Under the pieces are notes generated by a model that made no database searches, was not told the DNA's origin, and was given only the letters and a program-made list of their open reading frames with translations. This document shows, one piece after another, positions 40,871 to 48,383 of a stretch of DNA of 64,000 nucleotides (position 1 is its first letter; each line of letters starts with the position of its first letter). The position numbers were made by a program, and so were the translations under genes. The stretch covers positions 88,374 to 152,373 of the forward strand of contig NZ_JAFCLP010000020.1 in the NCBI RefSeq assembly GCF_018129405.1. The letters are read 5' to 3'. The stretch comes from Bradyrhizobium iriomotense. Lineage in GTDB: Bacteria > Pseudomonadota > Alphaproteobacteria > Rhizobiales > Xanthobacteraceae.

Positions 40871-40911
40871 CAACGCAGTTGCGTTGACCTGACTGACAGG
40901 ACCGATATTGT
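40871..40911 (+). promoter_or_regulatory. Candidate promoter with overlapping palindrome before the GT2 gene
   Basis: TTGACC at 40884-40889, 16 bp, TATTGT at 40906-40911. A perfect 7-bp inverted repeat with a 2-nt spacer, CAACGCA-GT-TGCGTTG (40871-40886), runs into the -35 box and could bind a repressor. Confidence 0.45.
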
Positions 40912-40985
40912 TGGCTGCATTCTGATCACCTAGAGTTGTGGGTGGGGTTCCAACAGTACTGAGTGGCCGGTAACGGCGGTAGACA

Positions 40986-41747
40986 ATGACACCTTCCAGG
41001 GCGGCAAAAAGGCTTACGATCGTCATCCCTGCGCTGAACGAGCAGGAGAAGATCGCCGATACCATCGACGGCGTGCTGCCGCTCGCACGCGAGCTGCTGG
41101 ACGATTTCGAGATCTTTCTGATCAACGATGGCAGCACCGACGCCACCGGCGCGATCATGGACGAATTCGCGGCCGGGGAGCCGCGGATCACAGTGCATCA
41201 TAACCCCGAACGGCGGGGCGTCGGTGCCGGCTTCGAATACGCCCTGTCGCGCGCGAAGTTCGATGCCATCACCCTGATCCCCGGCGATCATGCCTTCCAG
41301 AACGAAGGCATTGAGAGGATGTTAAAGGCGGTGGGCGCCGCCAACATGGTGATCACCTACCGCGACAATCAATCGGACCGTTCCGTCAACCGTTCGATCC
41401 AGTCGCATTCGCTGCGGTTCATCTTAAACTGTCTGTTCGGCTTCTGGCTGTCCGACTACCACAGCATGATCGTGTACCCGGTGAAATGGCTGCGCCGGAT
41501 CGCGGTCAAGGCCGACGGCTACGGCTATCAGATCTGTGCGTTGATCTCGCTGCTCCAGCTCGGCCTCACCCATGTGCAGGTACCGGTCAGCCTGAACGCG
41601 GAGCTGAAAGGCTCCTCCCGTGCGCTGCGGCTACACACCTATTTCGAGCTCGGCGGGACGATCTTCTCGCTGCTCCGCCGCGTTCCCATCCGACACGTCG
41701 ATCTCAGCCAGATTCCCGTCGAAGCCGGCCGGACCTCCGCACGCTGA
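40986..41747 (+). CDS. GT2 family glycosyltransferase (polyprenyl-phosphate-sugar type)
   Basis: 253 aa. The GT-A fold shows LTIVIPALNEQEKIADTID at the start, FLINDGSTDATG with the nucleotide-binding Asp, and LIPGDHAFQNEG, where the usual DxD position lies. It is similar to dolichyl-phosphate mannose synthase and ArnC-type enzymes, which charge a polyprenyl phosphate with a sugar. There is no clear C-terminal membrane anchor, so the small membrane proteins upstream may tether it. It is the only classical glycosyltransferase in the cluster. Confidence 0.83.
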   Translation: MTPSRAAKRLTIVIPALNEQEKIADTIDGVLPLARELLDDFEIFLINDGSTDATGAIMDEFAAGEPRITVHHNPERRGVGAGFEYALSRAKFDAITLIPGDHAFQNEGIERMLKAVGAANMVITYRDNQSDRSVNRSIQSHSLRFILNCLFGFWLSDYHSMIVYPVKWLRRIAVKADGYGYQICALISLLQLGLTHVQVPVSLNAELKGSSRALRLHTYFELGGTIFSLLRRVPIRHVDLSQIPVEAGRTSAR

Positions 41748-41774
41748 TCCACGGACGTGCATAGGCCCGTCAGG

Positions 41775-41954
41775 ATGGACCAGGTCGGCGAGCTCTGCAT
41801 CGTGGGGCTCCAGGATGGCCGAATTCTAATCAAGAAGATCCAGCGCAGCCGCGCGCGCCAAGGCCTGTATCACCTCCTCTCGAACACGGAGGTTCCCATT
41901 CTCGACGTAGAGATTGAGCGGGCGGCCAAGGTGCTTAATATGGTGCCACAATAG
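41775..41954 (+). pseudogene. C-terminal remnant resembling a phage-type S24 repressor
   Basis: A 59-aa open frame from ATG 41775. MDQVGELCIVGLQDGRILIK, then LLSNTEVPILDVEIERAAKV, resembles the last part of LexA/S24-type repressors encoded by prophages and islands. The DNA-binding and catalytic parts are missing. It lies between the GT2 and FkbM genes, within 1.5 kb of an integrase tail and tRNA-Trp. The identification is tentative. Confidence 0.4.
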
Positions 41955-41963
41955 GTGGATTTT

Positions 41964-42890
41964 ATGTTTTCCAGAAAACGGCTGCGCGCCTTCTGGCCGC
42001 GGGAGCGATTTCCGCGGGCAAGAAGAGTTTTAGCGGGCGCATACCGCTCCAGCAACCAAATGAGATTTCTGGCGTGGAGCATTGGTTCCAAGCTGCGCTT
42101 TGGCCCCACTCGGTGGGCGACTGTCTATCAGGGCCTAAGGATTAGGGTGCTGACCGATGATTACCGTGGGTATCGCGTCGCAGTTCTGCGCGGCACTCAG
42201 CGCGAGAAGATTGACGTTTGGAATCAGATCGTTGGTTTCAAGCCGGACGTCTGTGTCGATGTTGGCGCGAATTACGGAGAGTTCTCGGTTTCGGCCGCCG
42301 CACTTGGCGCGAGACAAATGATCGCCATCGAGGCGAATCCGCTTCTAATACCATGCCTTCGAGCAACGCTCGGTCAATACCAAGCAACCGCGGTTATTCA
42401 CGCTGCGATTGCCGATCGCGACGGCGAGGACACGGATTTTTTTTTCAACGCCAGGGAGACCGGCTCCGCCTCGATCGCCGCCGCCAGTCCTAGCTCCGGA
42501 CCAAATCGGTACGGCACCGACGTCTCGAGCGCAAAGGTACCGACCCGGCGCCTCGATACGCTGGTTCCAGAACTACTTGGCGCGCAGCCTAGATCATTGT
42601 TGCTCAAGGTGGACGTTGAGGGATTCGAGGAGGCCGTTCTCGCAGGCGTTGGAGGACTGATCAGCCAAGCCTCATGGTGGCGCGCCATTATTGAATTCAA
42701 CCCGAGCGCTTTGCGCAATTCGGGCAGTGACCCAGCGCGGGTTTGGGAGAAACTCAGGGAATTTCCAGGGTTCGTGATCGACGGCACCGCCGTTAACGAA
42801 CAAAAGCTAGCTCGGCTTGAAGCAAGACTGCCTCTGGTCACGCCCGGGGAATGCGACGTCCTCATCGGATTTGGCAGCCCTCCACCATGA
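41964..42890 (+). CDS. FkbM family methyltransferase
   Basis: 308 aa from ATG 41964, which has AGGTGG 4 nt upstream; a GTG at 41955 is the alternative. CVDVGANYGEFSVSAA is SAM motif I. LLLKVDVEGFEEAVLAGVGG is the hallmark second motif of the family. FkbM-type enzymes O-methylate sugars and other hydroxyls, often in glycan clusters. The base composition is lower in GC than the surroundings (for example a run of nine T at 42438-42446), suggesting separate acquisition. It lies between two decayed mobile-element genes. Confidence 0.82.
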   Translation: MFSRKRLRAFWPRERFPRARRVLAGAYRSSNQMRFLAWSIGSKLRFGPTRWATVYQGLRIRVLTDDYRGYRVAVLRGTQREKIDVWNQIVGFKPDVCVDVGANYGEFSVSAAALGARQMIAIEANPLLIPCLRATLGQYQATAVIHAAIADRDGEDTDFFFNARETGSASIAAASPSSGPNRYGTDVSSAKVPTRRLDTLVPELLGAQPRSLLLKVDVEGFEEAVLAGVGGLISQASWWRAIIEFNPSALRNSGSDPARVWEKLREFPGFVIDGTAVNEQKLARLEARLPLVTPGECDVLIGFGSPPP

Positions 42891-42979
42891 CGTAAGATTC
42901 GCGGCCGGAAGGTGCCCTACATCGACGGTGATCTTGTGGACCGCGCCACAGTCATTGCCGACGTCGCCGAGGACGTTTT

Positions 42980-43177
42980 GTGGCCGGGAACGGCACCACC
43001 CATCAGCTCATGGCCATGTTCGATTGGGACTCCGTTCGGATGGCGGAGGTCTGTACCACGGCTGCAGAGCAAAAGCGCCTGGCTGGCGAGGCCATGTTCC
43101 TGATCTCGCTGGATCGCAAGGAGAACAGCGATTGTCGCACCACTGAGCCGGCGCTGTCGCACCGGCCAAAAACGTGA
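42980..43177 (+). pseudogene. C-terminal fragment of a tyrosine integrase
   Basis: A 65-aa open frame reading NGTTHQLMAMFDWDSVRMAE, then QKRLAGEAM, the end of tyrosine recombinases of rhizobial islands and prophages (the region around the His and active-site Tyr; here the expected Tyr in the AEVYT segment reads Cys, AEVCT). The catalytic Arg-containing part is not found in frame upstream. It lies 27 bp from the 3' end of tRNA-Trp, the classic integrase position. The rest of the 313-bp gap 42891-43203 shows no other gene. Confidence 0.55.
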
Positions 43178-43203
43178 GGTAAATCAAATGGATGAAAATC
43201 GGG

Positions 43204-43279
43204 TGGCAGGAGTGGCAGGGCTCGAACCTGCGACCCCCGGTTTTGGAGACCGGTGCTCTACCAATTGAGCTACACTCCT
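43204..43279 (-). tRNA. trpT: tRNA-Trp (anticodon CCA)
   Basis: 76 nt including an encoded CCA end. The acceptor arms AGGAGTG / CACTCCT pair perfectly. The anticodon stem CCGGT/ACCGG encloses the loop CTCCAAA with anticodon CCA. The T arm contains GGTTCGAGCC. In many bacteria this tRNA directly precedes secE; here 28 kb of other genes separate them. Its 3' end faces the integrase remnant and the sugar cluster. Confidence 0.97.
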
Positions 43280-43427
43280 ACGAAGCTGCGTCGCCGCGGC
43301 TCAGGGCCGCTTTCAAGCACAGGGGGCGACCGGATTGCAAGGGAGAAGCGCACAAGGGCCGCTTGTTCACACTGCGACTTCTGGGCGACAGTTCGTCCCG
43401 AACGACAAGAACAACCCGGGAGCCCTC

Positions 43428-44654
43428 ATGAACGCCGCCCAAGCCGCCCTTAATTCCGCCACCGTAGCCCGGACGCCGGCTTTGCCGGAAGCCAGGCCCG
43501 AGACACTCGGCCTGTCGCGCCCCCGCCTGCAGGCCATGTCGGACGCCTTCCAGCGCGAGATCGACAAGGGGACCATCCCCGGCGTCACCGTGCTGGTGGC
43601 GAGGGGCGGCCAGGTCGGCTGGTTCGAGGCACTCGGCAGGCAGAGCCCGGCGGGCGCAGCGCCGATGGCGCGCGATTCGATCTTCCGGATCTTCTCGATG
43701 ACCAAGCCGATCGTCTCGGTGGCGGTCATGGCGCTGGTCGAGGACGGCTACCTCCTGCTGGGCGATCCCGTCGCCAAGTTCATTCCGGAGTTCGCTGACC
43801 AGAAGGTCGGCGTGGTCAGCGGCGGCAGGCTGGAGCTGGTTCCGCCCAGGCGGGCAATGACGGTGCAGGACCTGCTCCGCCATACCTCCGGCCTCACCTA
43901 CGAGCACCAGGGCGACGGGCCCGTGCACAAGCTCTACCAGGAGTCCCGCGTCCGCAGCCGCAAGATCACCAATGCCGAGCACGCGGCGCTGGTGGCGAGC
44001 TTCCCGCTGGTCTGCCATCCCGGCGACGAGTTCAACTACAGCCGCTCCACCGACATCCTGGGCCGCATCATCGAGGTCGTCAGCGGCAAGTCGCTCGGTA
44101 CGTTCTTGAGCGAGCGCGTCCTGGCCCCGCTCCAGATGGCCGAGACCGGCTTTGCGACCTCCGGGGCCAATGCCAACAGGCTCGCCGAGCCGTTCGCGGC
44201 CGATCCCTGGACCGGCGACAAGGTCGCCCTTTTCAACATGCTCGAGCAGCCGGTGATGGAATCCGGCGGTGGGGGTCTGGTCTCCACCACGATGGACTAC
44301 GCCCGCTTCGCGCTGATGCTGCGCAACGGCGGCACGCTCGACGGCAACAGGATCATCGGCCGCAAGACGCTGGAGCTGATGGCCTCCGATCATCTCGGGC
44401 CCGGCGTTGCCACCAACGGCACGCTGCTGTCGCCCGGGCACGGTTTCGGCCTCGGCTTCGCGGTGCGCACGCAGGCCGGCATCGCGCCCTTCCCCGGCAG
44501 CGTCGGCCAGTATTTCTGGAGCGGCATCGCGGGCACGTTCTTCTGGATCGACCCGAAGGAGGACCTGTTCACCGTGTTCATGAGCCAAGGGCCAGGCCAG
44601 CGCGACTTCACGCGGACCTTGGTGCGGGATCTGGTTTACGCGGCGGTGGAGTGA
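43428..44654 (+). CDS. Serine hydrolase, class C beta-lactamase/esterase family
   Basis: 408 aa from ATG 43428, with GGGAG 8 nt upstream. The catalytic SxxK is SMTK (S90, K93), and Y204 in NYSRSTD is the second general base. No signal peptide is evident at this start, so it is probably a cytoplasmic esterase of the EstB type, not a periplasmic penicillinase. A likely KTG-box equivalent is replaced by HGFGLGF near residue 350. It starts a separate unit beyond tRNA-Trp. The substrate is unknown. Confidence 0.88.
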   Translation: MNAAQAALNSATVARTPALPEARPETLGLSRPRLQAMSDAFQREIDKGTIPGVTVLVARGGQVGWFEALGRQSPAGAAPMARDSIFRIFSMTKPIVSVAVMALVEDGYLLLGDPVAKFIPEFADQKVGVVSGGRLELVPPRRAMTVQDLLRHTSGLTYEHQGDGPVHKLYQESRVRSRKITNAEHAALVASFPLVCHPGDEFNYSRSTDILGRIIEVVSGKSLGTFLSERVLAPLQMAETGFATSGANANRLAEPFAADPWTGDKVALFNMLEQPVMESGGGGLVSTTMDYARFALMLRNGGTLDGNRIIGRKTLELMASDHLGPGVATNGTLLSPGHGFGLGFAVRTQAGIAPFPGSVGQYFWSGIAGTFFWIDPKEDLFTVFMSQGPGQRDFTRTLVRDLVYAAVE

Positions 44655-44695
44655 GGCGACGTCGGTTAGACGCGGCGCTGCCTCCTCACACTCGC

Positions 44696-44802
44696 TGTCA
44701 TGCCCCGGCTTGACGGGGGCATCCAGTACTCCGCAGCGGCAGTTCGTTCACATAACTTCGGCCGCGGAGTACTGGATCGCCCGCCTTCGCGGGCGATGAC
44801 AC
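44696..44802. repeat. Dispersed palindromic repeat, family A copy 1
   Basis: Begins TGTCATGCCCCGGC and ends GCGGGCGATGACA, with an inner inverted pair ATCCAGTACTCCGC / GCGGAGTACTGGAT. A second copy of the same design is at 50758-50860. It lies between two convergent genes and can fold into a long hairpin, possibly acting as a bidirectional terminator. Confidence 0.8.
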
Positions 44803-44813
44803 CTGTGGTTATC

Positions 44814-45581
44814 TCAACTGATCGTCGCGCCGCCGTCGATCACCATGGTCTGGCCGGTCATGAAGTCGCCGGCCGCAGATCCCAGGAACACGGCCGCGCC
44901 GGCGATCTCGTCGGGGATGCCGATGCGCAGCAGCGGCGAGCGCGAGGTCGAGGCTTTCAGGTTCTCCGGATTGTCCCACAGCGCCTTCGCAAAATCAGTC
45001 TTGATCAGGCCGGGCGCGATGCAGTTCACGCGAATGTTGTGCTTGCCGTATTCGCAAGCGAGGTTGCGCGCAAGCTGCATGTCGGCGGCTTTCGAGATCG
45101 CGTAGGCGCCGAGGATAGTCGAGCCCTTCAGGCCGCCGATCGAGGAGACGATGATGATCGAGCCGTCCTTGCGTTCGATCATCTGCGGCACCACCATCGA
45201 GATCAGCCAGTTGTTGGCGACGATGTTGTTGTCGAGAATTTTTCTGAACTGATCGTCGGAGATGCCGGCGAGCGGCCCGTAATACGGGTTCGATGCCGCG
45301 TTGCAGACCAGCACGTCGATCTTGCCGAAGGCACGGTTGCTCTCATCGACGAGGTTTTGCAGGTTCTCCTTCGAGGAGATGTTGGCGGCGACCGCGACGG
45401 CAGTCCCCTTGCCGAACTTGTCGCTGATGCCTTTCGCCACCTGCTCGCACACATCGGCCTTGCGCGAGGAAATCACCACCTTGGCGCCGTGCTCGGCCAT
45501 GCGCTCGGCGATCGCAAGCCCGATGCCGCGCGTCGATCCCGTGATGACGGCGACTTTCCCCTTCATGTCGAACAAGGTCAT
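44814..45581 (-). CDS. Short-chain dehydrogenase/reductase
   Basis: 255 aa from ATG 45581, with GGGAG 10 nt upstream. TGSTRGIG binds the cofactor; the catalytic Ser-Tyr-Lys are in VSSIGGLKGSTILGAYAISK; IAPGLIKTDF and DGGATIS complete the pattern. Classical SDR, cofactor probably NADP given Arg near the second strand (SSRKAD). Similar genes often serve in fatty acid or quinone metabolism, but the substrate here is unknown. It is preceded by a repeat element and a phosphatase gene on the same strand. Confidence 0.9.
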   Translation of the reverse strand: MTLFDMKGKVAVITGSTRGIGLAIAERMAEHGAKVVISSRKADVCEQVAKGISDKFGKGTAVAVAANISSKENLQNLVDESNRAFGKIDVLVCNAASNPYYGPLAGISDDQFRKILDNNIVANNWLISMVVPQMIERKDGSIIIVSSIGGLKGSTILGAYAISKAADMQLARNLACEYGKHNIRVNCIAPGLIKTDFAKALWDNPENLKASTSRSPLLRIGIPDEIAGAAVFLGSAAGDFMTGQTMVIDGGATIS

Positions 45582-45614
45582 GTTTCTCTCCCAGATTTTG
45601 ATTTTCGTAGGCGA

Positions 45615-45696
45615 TGTCATTCCGGGACGGTCCGTAGGACCGGACCCGGAATCTCGAGATTCCGGGTTCGATGCTTTGCATCGCCCCGGAATGACA
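45615..45696. repeat. Dispersed palindromic repeat, family B copy 1
   Basis: TGTCATTCCGGG at one end and CCCCGGAATGACA at the other, with the core CGGAATCTCGAGATTCCGGG. Other copies are at 52011-52092 and 53564-53659. Here it separates the phosphatase stop from the SDR gene. Confidence 0.85.
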
Positions 45697-45703
45697 ACTT
45701 AAA

Positions 45704-46402
45704 TCACGCGAGCTTCTTGACTTCCGGTCCTGCCGGCTGATGCATCGCCGCGTGCGCGTCGTCAGCGATCCACGGTTGCTGATTGACCATCGGCAATCGC
45801 CAGACGGTGCGCTCCGGGCTTGCGAAATAGTCGAGCCGCGTGATCGAGACATTATCGATATCGAAGGACAGCGCCCGCTCCACCTGGCCGTCGAGTGCAA
45901 GGCCGATCGCAGCCTTGATGGTGCCGCCATGTGCAACCGCGATGATGTCCTGCCCGGCCGCCTCCACGTTGATCCGCTCGATGGTGCGGCGCGTGCGGTT
46001 GTAGAGATCCATGAAACTCTCGCCGCCGGGCGCGGGCTCGTTGATATCGGCGAACCAGCTCGTGCCAACGGGGCGGCTGGCGATGAACTGGGCGCGGTTC
46101 ATACCCTGCCACCGGCCGAGATTCTGCTCGGCGAGGTCCGCTTCCCGTTTCATCGAGGCAGGCCGCGGAAAACCGGCCGCCCAGATCGCTTCGGCCGTCT
46201 GATGCGTGCGCATCAGATTGCTCGAATACCAGACCCCCTTGCGTGGCAGCACCTTGGCAACGGCATTGAACACGTAAGTATCGCTGGTGTCACAGGCGAT
46301 GTCGCTCTGCCCGTAGATGTTGCCGCCGTCATTGCGCACCGGCGCGTGACGGACCCACCACCATCGTGTCGTGACCACATTGGGCTTGTCTTCGGCTGCC
46401 AT
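45704..46402 (-). CDS. Histidine phosphatase family protein
   Basis: 232 aa. VRHAPV near residue 17 carries the RH(A/G) catalytic His of the phosphoglycerate-mutase-like superfamily. SSNLMRTHQTAEAI holds the second conserved Arg, and AVAHGGTIKAA the second His. The short PGM-like type often acts as a phosphatase on small metabolites. Substrate unknown. ATG 46402 is preceded by GAAGGG. It is divergent from the SDR at 46537 and upstream of the SDR at 44814. Confidence 0.88.
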   Translation of the reverse strand: MAAEDKPNVVTTRWWWVRHAPVRNDGGNIYGQSDIACDTSDTYVFNAVAKVLPRKGVWYSSNLMRTHQTAEAIWAAGFPRPASMKREADLAEQNLGRWQGMNRAQFIASRPVGTSWFADINEPAPGGESFMDLYNRTRRTIERINVEAAGQDIIAVAHGGTIKAAIGLALDGQVERALSFDIDNVSITRLDYFASPERTVWRLPMVNQQPWIADDAHAAMHQPAGPEVKKLA

Positions 46403-46536
46403 CGAAACCCTTCCATCCCGTCTGATGTCGCTGTACGTGAGTAGGCAACGTGTCTCAAGACACTTTACCGTTTGAAATCTTGTTTGAAATTCCGTCGCGC
46501 GGCAAGCGTCACGCGAGGCACCAGAGGGAGAAACGC

Positions 46537-47322
46537 ATGGGCCGTCTGCAAGGCAAATCCGTCATCATCACCGGCGCCGGCAGCGGCATCGGCCGTGCGG
46601 CTGCGCTGCTGTTCACCAAGGAAGGCGCAAAACTGATCGCGGTGGATCGCACCGAGGCGGTGAACGAGACCGTCGCGGAGATCAAGAAGGCCGGCGGTGT
46701 CGCGGAAGCGATGGTGGCCGATGCCGGCTCCGAAAAGGACGTGATCGCCGTCATCGACAAGGCGGTGAAGACGCACGGCCGGCTCGACGTGATCTGGGCC
46801 AATGCCGGCGTCTCCGGCGGACTCGTTCCGCTCGCCGAGCAGACCGTCGAGCATTGGCAGGAGATTTTGCGCATCAATCTGATCGGACCGTTCCTCGCGG
46901 TGAAACATGCGATGCCGCACATGGTCAAGCAGCAGTCGGGCGCGATCGTGCTGACCGCCTCTGTCGCGGGCCTCAAGGCCGGCGCGAGCGGGCATCCCTA
47001 TGCCGCGAGCAAGGCTGGCGTGATCAGCCTAGTGCAGACCACCGCCTATTCGCTCACCGGCACCGGCGTGCGTATCAACGCGGTGTGCCCGGGCCTGATC
47101 GAGACCGGCATGACCAAGCCGATCTTCGACCGCGCCAAAGAGCGCGGCACCCAAGACAAGATCGGCCAGCTCAACCCGCTCAAGCGCGCCGGACAGCCAC
47201 ACGAGCTCGCTGCAATGGGACTGTTCCTGGCAAGCGACGAGGCCTCGTATGTGAATGGGCAGGCGTTCCCGGTGGACGGCGGTTTGACGGCGTCGATGCC
47301 GTATACGGGGAAGCCGGTGTAG
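46537..47322 (+). CDS. Short-chain dehydrogenase/reductase
   Basis: 261 aa from ATG 46537, with GAGGGAGA upstream; an upstream in-frame ATG adds a basic stretch unlike SDRs. GAGSGIG binds the cofactor; NAG, then Ser in TASVAGLKAG, then YAASK give the catalytic set. DRTEAV after the second strand with Asp favours NAD. The C-terminal VNGQAFPVDGG is typical. The specific substrate is unknown. It is followed by about 1 kb of repeats without a gene. Confidence 0.9.
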   Translation: MGRLQGKSVIITGAGSGIGRAAALLFTKEGAKLIAVDRTEAVNETVAEIKKAGGVAEAMVADAGSEKDVIAVIDKAVKTHGRLDVIWANAGVSGGLVPLAEQTVEHWQEILRINLIGPFLAVKHAMPHMVKQQSGAIVLTASVAGLKAGASGHPYAASKAGVISLVQTTAYSLTGTGVRINAVCPGLIETGMTKPIFDRAKERGTQDKIGQLNPLKRAGQPHELAAMGLFLASDEASYVNGQAFPVDGGLTASMPYTGKPV

Positions 47323-47489
47323 TTCGCCCCCGTGTCCCGGACGCGACGCAGCGCGTAAACGTTGCGGCGCAGAGCCGGGACCCAGAGTGTCGCAAGCATG
47401 GGCCCCGGCTCTGCAGCGCACCGCTGAAAAAGCGCTGCGCTGCGTCCGGGGCACGAGACCTGAGTTTTCGTGCGCATCTGCATCAACGC

Positions 47490-47576
47490 CGTCATTGCGA
47501 GCGCAGCGAAGCAATCCAGAATGCCTCAGCGGAGGCAGTCTGGATTGCTTCGTCGCAAGGGCTCCTCGCAATGACG
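47490..47576. repeat. Dispersed palindromic repeat, family C
   Basis: CGTCATTGCGAGCG and CTCGCAATGACG ends with the inner inverted pair GCAATCCAGA / TCTGGATTGC. This resembles a repeat common in Bradyrhizobium-type genomes. It lies in the 1.06-kb gene-free stretch 47323-48383, which also holds the elements at 47640-47950 and 48217-48296. Confidence 0.75.
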
Positions 47577-47639
47577 GAGTGTGAGCAAGAGCGGCGCTCG
47601 TTCAATTCGCATTGCCATTCGCAGACACACCTTCGCATC

Positions 47640-47950
47640 CTCGCGGCATCTTCCGCCCGAGCTTTGCTTGGCTGCCCCCGGTGAAAAGGGCGCAGGGAAG
47701 GCCGGGTGCCGGCCGGGCACCCACGGTCCACTGTGCGAAAGGCGGCAACAAGGAATTTGCACAGCGGCATACAGGTGAAGCCAAACATCCGGCCTTCCCT
47801 GCGCAGTGGTTTTACGGCTTATGTCGTGATCTCCCCGGGGAGCGATGCACTATTGCCCCCGTCGCCTTGCGGATGACTGACGTGCGGACCCGGTCGGGCC
47901 GCAACATCACCGCAAGACTTGACGCACAGACCCCGGGCGTCAGGACCACA
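47640..47950. repeat. Structured gene-free element with long inverted repeat
   Basis: The 16-bp arms GCGCAGGGAAGGCCGG (47690-47705) and CCGGCCTTCCCTGCGC (47789-47804) are exact complements 83 nt apart. A second hairpin GGGTGCC / GGCACCC lies inside at 47704-47722. I associate this sequence with dispersed copies in Bradyrhizobium genomes, from memory. Open frames across it lack ribosome-binding sites. It could be a mobile repeat or a structured RNA. Confidence 0.5.
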
Positions 47951-48216
47951 CGATTTTGCCGTACGTAAGCCGCACCTGTCGTTGGCGCGAGGTCTTCGCT
48001 CACGGCTCTCCGCCCTGCGAAGCTTTTCGCGCCGATGCGGCCCACGTCCACCGCCGCCCGGCCCGCGTTCGTGACGATCGCGATACGCCCCTCTTCCTTG
48101 GGCCGGGTTGCCGCGACACATACGCCGTTTCCGAATTTCGGTAAAGTGGAATATTTTTGGCGAGGCGTCTTGACCGATCGTTTGGGTGTTTTGCCCGACA
48201 GGCAACACAAGGTCTC

Positions 48217-48296
48217 GTAGCCCGGATGAGCGAAGCGACATCCGGGATTCACGGCACTCGCTTTTCCCGGGTGTCGCTACGCTCACCCGGGCTACG
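48217..48296. repeat. Dispersed palindromic repeat, family D copy 1
   Basis: GTAGCCCGGATGAGCGAAGC at the left and GCTCACCCGGGCTAC at the right form a long imperfect hairpin. A second copy is at 49573-49643. The two copies flank the deacetylase gene. Confidence 0.85.
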
Positions 48297-48383
48297 GGTC
48301 TGTGTTGATTTGCACCACCCGCCGCCACGTTGGTATGGTTCCTGCAGGCAACTCAGCCTCCATTCCCTGACAAGACCGTGACA

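Noticed and set aside
41748-43203. Complete integrative element with functional integrase
   Set aside because: Only C-terminal fragments of a repressor-like and an integrase-like gene remain, and no second attachment site was found by eye.
47612-47968. 118-codon frame across the structured repeat
   Set aside because: No ribosome-binding site, and it spans a long inverted repeat with competing frames in other phases. Better treated as a repeat element.
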